Source: G958296245 sp965262055
GTDB taxonomy: Bacteria > Chloroflexota > Dehalococcoidia > Lucifugimonadales > G958296245
Assembly: GCA_965262055.1 (NCBI GenBank)
Contig: CBDHEI010000002.1
Coordinates: 2,294,001-2,358,000, forward strand
DNA length: 64,000 nt
Reading direction: 5' to 3'
The notes under the pieces were generated by a model, which saw only the letters and a list, made by a program, of their open reading frames with translations, searched no databases and had not been told where the DNA came from. The number at the start of each line of letters is the position of its first letter. Positions within the stretch are counted from its first letter, which is position 1. Both the position numbers and the translations under genes were made by a program. Positions 28,701 through 37,000 of the stretch are shown here, one piece after another.

Positions 28701-31083
28701 CGTCGCCCCCAAGAGCGGGGGGCAGGCTCACCGTCCCTACGTCTTCGCCTACTGTGTAGACCTGGTCGTCTACCGTCCGCGAGGCGAACGTCGGACTCCG
28801 GTCGGGCGGACCCCCACCTCCAGTGGGCGGACTCCCGCCTCCGGTGGGCGGCGGCGTGTCGTCGTCAGTGACGGTTACCGTCACGCCGGCGACGGTAACG
28901 CCGTCATACTCGTTGGCGCTCTGGGCGGCCACCACCGCGTGGGCGATGGAGGCCGTGTCGTTCACCGCGTCGTCGTCCTGCGCCGCGGCCACCCTTACCG
29001 TCTGCGCCGTGCTCCAGTTGCCCGGAGTGAAGGTCAGGGTGGCCGGAGACGCCGTCACGTCGGCGCTGCCGCTGCGGGTGACGTTGATCACCACGTCGGA
29101 GGTGGGCTGAAGGTTCAGCTTCACCGTGTAGGTTCCGCTGCCGCCCTCGGTCACCGTCACCGTGGGGGCTGACACGCTCACCCCCGGCCTCTCGCTCACG
29201 GTGATATAGAAGCGCAGGTGAACACGGTCACCGTCGGAATCGGTCGCGGTATAGGTGAACCGCGTCCTGGTGAACGTCGCCCCGGGCGTGCCGGTGATGG
29301 TGCGGTCCGAGTTGAAGCGCAGCCCCTCGGGCAGGTCTGGCGACAAGCTGTATTGCAGCCTGCCGTCGCCCCCAAGAGCGGGGGGCAGGCTCACCGTCCC
29401 TACGTCTTCGCCTACTGTGTAGACTTGGTCGTCTACCGTCCGCGAGGCGAACGTCGGACTCCGGTCGGGCGGACCCCCACCTCCAGTGGGCGGACCCCCG
29501 CCTCCGGTGGGCGGCGGCGTGTCGTCGTCAGTGACGGTTACCGTCACGCCGGCGACGGTAACGCCGTCATACTCGTTGGCGCTCTGGGCGGCCACCACCG
29601 CGTGGGCGATGGAGGCCGTGTCGTTCGCCGCGTCGGCGTCCTCGGCGGCGGCCACCCTTACCGTCTGCGCCGTGTTCCAGTTGCTCGGGGTGAAGGTCAG
29701 CGTGGCCGGAGACGCCGTCACGTCGGCGCTGCCGCTGCGGGTGACGCTGATCACCACGTTGGAGGTGGGCTGCGTGTTCAGCCTCACCGTGTAGGAGCCG
29801 CTGCCGCCCTCGTCCACCGTCAGCGCGGTTTCGGACACCGTCACCCCGGCGGTCTCGTCGTCGGTGACGGTCACGGCCACCCCGGCGATGCTCACGTTGT
29901 CGTACTCGTTGGCGCTGCGGGCGGCGTCGACGGCGTGGGAGATGGCGGCCGCGTCGTCCACCGCGTCGGCGTCCTGGGCGGCAGCCACCGTCACCGTCTG
30001 CGCCATGCTCCAGTTGCTCGTGGTGAAGGTCAGGGTGGCCGGAGACACCGTTACGCCGGTACTGCCGCTTTTGGTTACGTTGATTACCACGTCGGAGGTG
30101 GGCTGAAGGTTCAGCACCACGGTGTAGGTTGCACTGCCGCCCTCGGCAACCGTCAGCGTGGTTTCGGACACCGTCACCCCGGCGGTCTCGTCGTCGGTGA
30201 CGGTCACGGCCACCCCGGCGATGCTCACGTTGTCGTACTCGTTGGCGCTGCGGGCGGCGTCGACGGCGTGGGCGATGGAGGCTGCGTCGTCCACCGCGTC
30301 GGCGTCCTCGGCCGCGGCCACCGTCACCGTCTTCGCCGTGCTCCAGTTGCTCGTGGTGAAGGTCAGGGTGGCCGGAGACACTGTCACGTCGGAGCTGCCG
30401 CTTTTGGTGACGTTGATCACCACGTCGGAGGTGGGCTGGGCGTCCAGGACCACCGTGTAGGTTGCGCTGCCGCCCTCGGCAACCGTCAGCGTGGTTTCGG
30501 ACACCGTCACCCCGGCGGTGTCGTCGTCGGTGACGGTCACCGCAAACGAGGCGATCATCACGTTGTCGTACTCGTTGGCGCTGCGGGCGGCGTCGACGGC
30601 GTGGGCGATGGAGGCCGCGTCGTTCACCGCGTCGGCGTCCTGGGCGGCAGCCACCGTCACCGTCTGCGCCGTGTCCCAGTTGGCCGGGGTGAAGGTCAGC
30701 GTGGTCTGGTTGCCGGACGTCCCCGTGTCGGTGTCCAGCGTCACGTCGGTACTGCCGGTCTTGGTGACGCTGATCACCACGTTGGAGGTGGGCTGCGTGT
30801 TCAGCCTCACCGTGTAGGAGCCGCTACCGCCCTCGGCCACCTCCAGCGCGGTTTCGGACACGCTCACCCCGGCGGTCTCGTCGTCGGTCACGGCCACCGC
30901 CACCCCGGCGATGTTCACGGCGTCGAACTCGTCGGCGCTCCGGGAGGCCACCACCGCGTGGGTGATGGACGCCGCGTCGTCCACCGCGTCGGCGTCCTGG
31001 GCGGCAGCCACCGTCACCGTCTGCGCCGTGCTCCAGTTGGCCGTCGTGAAGGTCAGCGTGGTCTGGTTGACACGCTGCCTCAC
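22711..31083 (-). CDS. Giant Calx-beta/He_PIG surface protein, C-terminal half with membrane anchor
   Basis: This half encodes about 2,780 residues and continues the protein that starts at 42049, one frame away. It contains about 17 Calx-beta-like repeats of 105-111 residues (SETALTVDEGGSGSYTVRLN, TFTPANWDTAQTVTV, then a TVTDD turn). Seven He_PIG/cadherin-like domains are interspersed (FASRTVDDQVYTVGEDVGTV, LPEGLRFNSDRTITGTPGAT), each preceded by a Gly/Pro-rich linker (PPTGGGGPP). The C-terminus is NIPSAWVLALIGVLLNLVAI plus GVAIGIRRRH, one hydrophobic segment and a basic tail that would hold the protein in the membrane with repeats outside. The apparent start at 31083 is only the first Met after a scrambled junction; no ribosome-binding site supports it. 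Confidence 0.8.
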   Translation of the reverse strand: MRQRVNQTTLTFTTANWSTAQTVTVAAAQDADAVDDAASITHAVVASRSADEFDAVNIAGVAVAVTDDETAGVSVSETALEVAEGGSGSYTVRLNTQPTSNVVISVTKTGSTDVTLDTDTGTSGNQTTLTFTPANWDTAQTVTVAAAQDADAVNDAASIAHAVDAARSANEYDNVMIASFAVTVTDDDTAGVTVSETTLTVAEGGSATYTVVLDAQPTSDVVINVTKSGSSDVTVSPATLTFTTSNWSTAKTVTVAAAEDADAVDDAASIAHAVDAARSANEYDNVSIAGVAVTVTDDETAGVTVSETTLTVAEGGSATYTVVLNLQPTSDVVINVTKSGSTGVTVSPATLTFTTSNWSMAQTVTVAAAQDADAVDDAAAISHAVDAARSANEYDNVSIAGVAVTVTDDETAGVTVSETALTVDEGGSGSYTVRLNTQPTSNVVISVTRSGSADVTASPATLTFTPSNWNTAQTVRVAAAEDADAANDTASIAHAVVAAQSANEYDGVTVAGVTVTVTDDDTPPPTGGGGPPTGGGGPPDRSPTFASRTVDDQVYTVGEDVGTVSLPPALGGDGRLQYSLSPDLPEGLRFNSDRTITGTPGATFTRTRFTYTATDSDGDRVHLRFYITVSERPGVSVSAPTVTVTEGGSGTYTVKLNLQPTSDVVINVTRSGSADVTASPATLTFTPGNWSTAQTVRVAAAQDDDAVNDTASIAHAVVAAQSANEYDGVTVAGVTVTVTDDDTPPPTGGGSPPTGGGGPPDRSPTFASRTVDDQVYTVGEDVGTVSLPPALGGDGRLQYSLSPDLPEGLRFNSDRTITGTPGATFTRTRFTYTATDSDGDRVHLRFYITVSERPGVSVSAPTVTVTEGGSGTYTVKLNLQPTSDVVINVTRSGSSDVTVSPARLTFTTANWSTAQTVTVAAAQDADAVDDAASITHAVVASRSADEFDAVNIAGVAVAVTDDETAGVSVSETALTVDEGGSGSYTVRLNTQPTSNVVISVTKTGSTDVTVSPATLTFTTSNWSMAQTVTVAAAQDADAVDDAAAISHAVDAARSANEYDNVSIAGVAVTVTDDETAGVTVSETALTVDEGGSGSYTVRLNTQPTSNVVISVTRSGSADVTASPATLTFTPSNWNTAQTVRVAAAEDADAANDTASIAHAVVAAQSANEYDGVTVAGVTVTVTDDDTPPPTGGGGPPTGGGGPPDRSPTFASRTVDDQVYTVGEDVGTVSLPPALGGDGRLQYSLSPDLPEGLRFNSDRTITGTPGATFTRTRFTYTATDSDGDRVHLRFYITVSERPGVSVSAPTVTVTEGGSGTYTVKLNLQPTSDVVINVTRSGSADVTASPATLTFTPGNWSTAQTVRVAAAQDDDAVNDTASIAHAVVAAQSANEYDGVTVAGVTVTVTDDDTPPPTGGGSPPTGGGGPPDRSPTFASRTVDDQVYTVGEDVGTVSLPPALGGDGRLQYSLSPDLPEGLRFNSDRTITGTPGATFTRTRFTYTATDSDGDRVHLRFYITVSERPGVSVSAPTVTVTEGGSGTYTVKLNLQPTSDVVINVTRSGSSDVTVSPARLTFTTANWSTAQTVTVAAAQDADAVDDAASITHAVVASRSADEFDAVNIAGVAVAVTDDETAGVSVSETALTVDEGGSGSYTVRLNTQPTSNVVISVTKTGSTDVTVSPATLTFTTSNWSMAQTVTVAAAQDADAVDDAAAISHAVDAARSANEYDNVSIAGVAVTVTDDETAGVTVSETALTVDEGGSGSYTVRLNTQPTSNVVISVTRSGSADVTASPATLTFTPANWSAAQTVTVRAAAEDADAANDTASIAHAVVAAQSANEYDGVTVAGVTVTVTDDDTPPPTGGGGPPTGGGGPPDRSPTFASRTVDDQVYTVGEDVGTVSLPPALGGDGRLQYSLSPDLPEGLRFNSDRTITGTPGATFTRTRFTYTATDSDGDRVHLRFYITVSERPGVSVSAPTVTVTEGGSGTYTVKLNLQPTSDVVINVTRSGSADVTASPATLTFTPGNWSTAQTVRVAAAQDDDAVNDTASIAHAVVAAQSANEYDGVTVAGVTVTVTDDDTPPPTGGGSPPTGGGGPPDRSPTFASRTVDDQVYTVGEDVGTVSLPPALGGDGRLQYSLSPDLPEGLRFNSDRTITGTPGATFTRTRFTYTATDSDGDRVHLRFYITVSERPGVSVSAPTVTVTEGGSGTYTVKLNLQPTSDVVINVTRSGSSDVTVSPARLTFTTANWSTAQTVTVAAAQDADAVDDAASITHAVVASRSADEFDAVNIAGVAVAVTDDETAGVSVSETALTVDEGGSGSYTVRLNTQPTSNVVISVTKTGSTDVTLDTDTGTSGNQTTLTFTPANWDTAQTVTVAAAQDADAVNDAASIAHAVDAARSANEYDNVSIAGVAVTVTDDETAGVTVSAATLTVAEGGSATYTVVLNLQPTSDVVINVTRSGSSDVTASPATLTFTPGNWNTAQTVRVRAAQDADAANDAASIAHAVVAAQSANEYDGVTVAGVTVTVTDDDTPPPTGGGSPPTGGGGPPDRSPTFASRTVDDQVYTVGEDVGTVSLPPALGGDGRLQYSLSPDLPEGLRFNSDRTITGTPGATFTRTRFTYTATDSDGDRVHLRFYITVSERPGVSVSAPTVTVTEGGSGTYTVKLNLQPTSDVVINVTRSGSADVTASPATLTFTPGNWSTAQTVRVAAAQDDDAVNDTASIAHAVVAAQSANEYDGVTVAGVTVTVTDDETAGVTVSPTNVTADEGGNIPSAWVLALIGVLLNLVAIGVAIGIRRRH
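23215..30046 (-). repeat. Tandem 2-kb DNA superrepeat inside the giant surface-protein gene
   Basis: The same He_PIG landmark recurs at 23215, 24568, 25231, 26563, 27226, 28555 and 29218. The spacing alternates 663 bp with about 1330 bp, so the unit is 1992-1995 bp (He_PIG, Calx-beta, He_PIG, then three Calx-beta repeats). Units at 24568-26562, 26563-28554 and 28555 to about 30046 are identical over long stretches at the DNA level. The main difference is a 3-base change and a few substitutions near 25665-25700. The unit at 23215 is shorter (1353 bp) and more divergent. This points to very recent duplication or gene conversion. Confidence 0.85.
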
Positions 31084-34000
31084 CGTCCGGCGGTCTCACC
31101 CCGGCGTCGTCGGTCACGGCCACCGCCACCCCGGCGATGTTCACGGCGTCGAACTCGTCGGCGCTCCGGGAGGCCACCACCGCGTGGGTGATGGACGCCG
31201 CGTCGTCCACCGCGTCGGCGTCCTGGGCGGCAGCCACCGTCACCGTCTGCGCCGTGCTCCAGTTGGCCGTCGTGAAGGTCAGCGTGGTCTGGTTGCCGGA
31301 CGTCCCCGTGTCGGTGTCCAGCGTCACGTCGCTGCTGCCGGTCCTGGTGACGCTGATCACCACGTCGGAGGTGGGCAGGGCGTCCAGGACCACCGTGTAG
31401 GCGCCGCTGCCCCCCTCGGCCACCGTCAGCGTCGATTTGGACACCGTCACCCCGGCGGTCTCGTCGTCGGTGACGGTCACGGCCACCCCGGCGATGTTCA
31501 CGGCGTCGAACTCGTCGGCGCTCCGGGAGGCCACCACCGCGTGGGTGATGGAGGCCGCGTCGTTCACCGCGTCGGCGTCCTGGGCGGCCCGCACCGTCAC
31601 CGTCTGCGCCGCGCTCCAGTTGGCCGGGGTGAAGGTCAGCGTGGTCTGGTTGCCGGACGTCCCCGTGTCGGTGTCCAGCGTCACGTCGGTACTGCCGGTC
31701 TTGGTGACGCTGATCACCACGTTGGAGGTGGGCTGCGTGTTCAGCCTCACCGTGTAGGAGCCGCTGCCGCCCTCGTCCACCGTCAGCGCGGTTTCGGACA
31801 CCGTCACCCCGGCGGTCTCGTCGTCGGTGACGGTCACGGCCACCCCGGCGATGCTCACGTTGTCGTACTCGTTGGCGCTGCGGGCGGCGTCGACGGCGTG
31901 GGAGATGGCGGCCGCGTCGTCCACCGCGTCGGCGTCCTGGGCGGCAGCCACCGTCACCGTCTGCGCCATGCTCCAGTTGCTCGTGGTGAAGGTCAGGGTG
32001 GCCGGAGACACCGTTACGCCGGTACTGCCGCTTTTGGTTACGTTGATTACCACGTCGGAGGTGGGCTGAAGGTTCAGCACCACGGTGTAGGTTGCGCTGC
32101 CGCCCTCGGCAACCGTCAGCGTGGTTTCGGACACCGTCACCCCGGCGGTCTCGTCGTCGGTGACGGTCACGGCCACCCCGGCGATGCTCACGTTGTCGTA
32201 CTCGTCGGCGCTGCGGGCGGCGTCGACGGCGTGGGCGATGGAGGCTGCGTCGTCCACCGCGTCGGCGTCCTCGGCCGCGGCCACCGTCACCGTCTTCGCC
32301 GTGCTCCAGTTGCTCGTGGTGAAGGTCAGGGTGGCCGGAGACACTGTCACGTCGGTACTGCCGGTCTTGGTGACGCCGATCACCACGTCGGAGGTGGGCT
32401 GGGCGTCCAGGACCACCGTGTAGGTTGCGCTGCCGCCCTCGGCAACCGTCAGCGTGGTTTCGGACACCGTCACCCCGGCGGTCTCGTCGTCGGTGACGGT
32501 CACGGCCACCCCGGCGATGCTCACGTTGTCGTACTCGTTGGCGCTGCGGGCGGCGTCGACGGCGTGGGCGATGGAGGCCGCGTCGTTCACCGCGTCGGCG
32601 TCCTGGGCGGCAGCCACCGTCACCGTCTGCGCCGTGTCCCAGTTGGCCGGGGTGAAGGTCAGCGTGGTCTGGTTGCCGGACGTCCCCGTGTCGGTGTCCA
32701 GCGTCACGTCGGTACTGCCGGTCTTGGTGACGCTGATCACCACGTTGGAGGTGGGCTGCGTGTTCAGCCTCACCGTGTAGGAGCCGCGGCCGCCCTCGTC
32801 CACCGTCAGCGTGGTCTCGGACACGCTCACCCCGGCGGTGTCGTCGTCGGTGACGGTCACGGCCACCCCGGCGATGGTCATGTTGTCGTACTCGTTGGCG
32901 CTGCGGGCGGCGTCGACGGCGTGGGCGATGGAGGCCGCGTCGTTCACCGCGTCGGCGTCCTGGGCGGCAGCCACCGTCACCGTCTGCGCCGTGCTCCAGT
33001 TGGCCGTCGTGAAGGTCAGCGTGGCCGGAGACACCGTTACGTCGTCACTGCCGCTTTTGGTTACGTTGATTACCACGTCGGAGGTGGGCTGCACGTCCAG
33101 GACCACGGTGTAGGCGCCGCTGCCGCCCTCGGCCACCGTCAGCGTGGTTTCGGACACCGTCACCCCGGCGGTCTCGTCGTCGTCGACGGTCACCGTCACC
33201 CCGGCGATGGTCACGGCGTCGAACTCGTTGGCGCTCCGGGAGGCGTCGACCGCGTGGGTGATGGCGGCCGTGTCGTTCACCGCGTCGGCGTCCTGGGCGG
33301 CGGCCACCGTCACCGTCTGCGCCGTGGCCCAGTTGGACGAGGAGAAGGTCAGGGTGGCCGGAGACACTGTCACGTCGGGGCTGCCGCTCCTGGTTACGCC
33401 GATCACCACGTCGGAGGTGGGCTGCGTGTTCAGCCTCACCGTGTAGGAGCCGCGGCCGCCCTCGTCCACCGTCAGCGTGGTCTCGGACACGCTCACCCCG
33501 GCGGTGTCGTCGTCGGTGACGGTCACGGCCACCCCGGCGATGGTCACGTTGTCGTACTCGTTGGCGCTGCGGGCGGCGTCGATGGCGTGGGCGATGGCGG
33601 CCGCGTCGTCCACCGCGTCGGCGTCCTGGGCCGCGGCCACCGTCACCGTCTGCGCCGTGCTCCAGTTGGCCGTCGTGAAGGTCAGCCGCGCCGGCGACAC
33701 CGTCACGTCGGGGCTGCCGCGTTTGGTCACGTTGATCACCACGTCGGAGGTGGGTTGAAGGTTCAGCACCACCGTGTAGGTTGCGCTGCCGCCCTCGGCA
33801 ACCGTCACCGACGACGCGGACACCGTCACCCCGGCGGTGTCGTCGTCGGTGACGGTCACCGCCACCCCGGCGATGGTCACGTTGTCGTACTCGTTGGCGC
33901 TGCGGGCGGCGTCGACGGCGTGGGCGATGGAGGCCGCGCCGTCCACCGCGTCGGCGTCCTGGGCGGCAGCTACCGTCACCGTCTGCGCCGTGTCCCAGTT

Positions 34001-37000
34001 GGACGGGGTGAAGGTCAGCGTGGTCTGGTTGCCGGACGTCCCCGTGTCGGTGTCCAGCGTCACGTCGGAGCTGCCGGTCTTGGTGACGCCGATCACCACG
34101 TCGGAGGCGGGCTGGGCGTCCAGGACCACGGTGTAGGTTGCGCTGCCGCCCTCGGCAACCGTCAGCGTGGTTTCGGACACCGTCACCCCGGCGGTCTCGT
34201 CGTCGGTGACGGTCACCGCAAACGAGACGATCATCACGCTGTCGTACTCGTCGGCGCTTTCGGCGGCCACCACCGCGTGGCTGATGGAGGCCACGTCGTT
34301 CACCGCGTCGTCGTCCGCTGCGCTCACCACCCACACTCGCTGCGCCGTGCTCCAGTTGCTCGGGGTGAAGGTGAGCGTGTCCTGGTTGCCGGGCGTCCTT
34401 CGGTCGGTGTCCACCGTCACGTCGGAACTGCCGGTGGAGGTGACCCGGATCACCACGTCGGAGCTGGGTTGGGCGTCCAGCTTCACGGTGTAGGCGTTCG
34501 CGGTGTCCTCAAACGTATTGTAACTCGTGGGGTAGACCGTCACCCCGGCGGTGTCGTCGTCGTCGACGGTCACCGTCACCCCGGCCACGGTGACTAGGTC
34601 GAACTCGTTGGCGCTGCGGGCGGCCACCACCGCGTGGCTGATGGACGCCGCGTCGTCCACCGCGTCGGCGTCCTGGGCGGCCCGCACCGTCACCGTCTGC
34701 GCCGTGTCCCAGTTGGACGGCGTGAAGGTCAGCGTGGCCGGAGACACCGTTACGTCGGGACTGCCGCTTTTGGTTACGCTTATCACTACGTCGGAGCTGG
34801 GTTGCACGTCCAGGACCACCGTGTAGGCGCCGCTGTCGCCCTCCGGCGCCGTCACCGAAATGACGGACACGGTCACCCCGGCGGTGTCGTCGTCGGTGAC
34901 GGTCACGGCCACGGCCACCCCGGCGATGGTCACGGCGTCGAACTCGTTGGCGCTGCGGGCGGCGTCGACGGCGTGGGCGATGGCGGCCGTGTCGTTCACC
35001 GCGTCGGCGTCCTGGGCCGCGGCCACCGTCACCGTCTTCGCCGTGCTCCAGTTGGACGGCGTGAAGGTCAGGGTGGCCGGCGACACCGTCACGTCCGAAT
35101 TGTCGCTGCTCACCGTGATCACCACGTCGGAGGCGGGCTGGGCGTCCAGGACCACCGTGTAGGTGGAACTGTTGCCCTCCGTAATCGTCAGCGTGGTCTC
35201 GGACACCGTCGCCCCGGCGTCGTTGTCGGTGACGGTCACCGCCACCGAGCCGATGGTCACGGCGTCGTACTCGTTGGCGCTGCTGGCGGCCACCACCGCG
35301 TGGGCGATGGAGGCCGCGTCGTTCACCGCGTCGGCGTCCTGGGCGGCGGACACCCTTACCGTCTGCGCCGTGCTCCAGTTGGCCCGGGTGAAGGTCAGGG
35401 TGGCCGGAGACACCGTCACGTCGGGGCTGCCGGTCCTGGTTACGCTGATCACCACGTCGGAGGCGGGCTGAAGGTTCAGCCTCACCGTGTAGGAGCCGCT
35501 GCCGCCCTCGTCCACCGTCAGCGTCGATTTGGACACCGTCACCCCGGCGGTCTCGTCGTCGGTGACGGTCACGGCCACCCCGGCGATGGTCACGGCGTCG
35601 AACTCGTCGGCGCTCCGGGAGGCCACCACCGCGTGGGTGATGGAGGCCGCGTCGTTCACCGCGTCGGCGTCCTGGGCGGCAGCCACCGTCACCGTCTGCG
35701 CCGTGTCCCAGTTGGCCGGGGTGAAGGTCAGCGTGGTCTGGTTGCCGGACGTCCCCGTGTCGGTGTCCAGCGTCACGTCGCTGCTGCCGGTCCTGGTGAC
35801 GCTGATCACCACGTCGGAGGTGGGCAGGGCGTCCAGGACCACCGTGTAGGCGCCGCTGCCCCCCTCGGCCACCGTCAGCGTCGATTTGGACACCGTCACC
35901 CCGGCGGTCTCGTCGTCGGTGACGGTCACGGCCACCCCGGCGATGTTCACGGCGTCGAACTCGTCGGCGCTCCGGGAGGCCACCACCGCGTGGGTGATGG
36001 AGGCCGCGTCGTTCACCGCGTCGGCGTCCTGGGCGGCAGCCACCGTCACCGTCTGCGCCGTGCTCCAGTTGCTCGTCGTGAAGGTCAGGGTGGCCGGCGA
36101 CACCGTCACGTCGGTACTACCGGTCTTGGTGACGCTGATCACCACGTTGGAGGTGGGCTGCGTGTTCAGCCTCACCGTGTAGGAGCCGCGGCCGCCCTCG
36201 TCCACCGTCAGCGTGGTCTCGGACACGCTCACCCCGGCGGTGTCGTCGTCGGTGACGGTCACGGCCACCCCGGCGATGGTCATGTTGTCGTACTCGTTGG
36301 CGCTCCGGGAGGCGTCGACGGCGTGGGCGATGGAGGCCGCGTCGTTCACCGCGTCGGCGTCCTGGGCGGCAGCCACCGTCACCGTCTGCGCCGTGCTCCA
36401 GTTGGCCGTCGTGAAGGTCAGGGTGGCCGGAGACACCGTTACGTCGTCACTGCCGCTTTTGGTTACGTTGATTACCACGTCGGAGGTGGGCTGCACGTCC
36501 AGGACCACGGTGTAGGCGCCGCTGCCGCCCTCGGCCACCGTCAGCGTGGTTTCGGACACCGTCACCCCGGCGGTCTCGTCGTCGGTGACGGTCACGGCCA
36601 CCCCGGCGATGCTCACGGCGTCGTACTCGTCGGCGCTCCGGGAGGCCACCACCGCGTGGGTGATGGACGCCGTGTCGTTCGCTGCGTCGGCGTCCTGGGC
36701 GGCCCGCACCGTCACCGTCTGCGGCGTGCTCCAGTTGCTCGTGGTGAAGGTCAGGCTGGCCGGAGTCGCCGTCAGGTCGTCACTGCCGCTTTTGGTGACG
36801 TTGATCACCACGTCGGAGGTGGGCTGCCTGTTCAGCACCACGGTGTAGGTGCGGTTGCCACCCTCGAGCACCGTCAGCGTGGTTTCGGGCAGCGTTACCC
36901 CTACAACTTCGTCGTCGACGACGATCACCTCCACCACGTTGCTGTATGTCGTGTTGTTGTTGTACGGTCTGCATCTGCTGGCGCACGATATAAAGTAGGA

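Noticed and set aside
23215..30046. CRISPR array or tandem satellite
   Set aside because: The repeats are 0.3-2 kb, in frame and coding; there are no 28-37 bp repeats with unique spacers.
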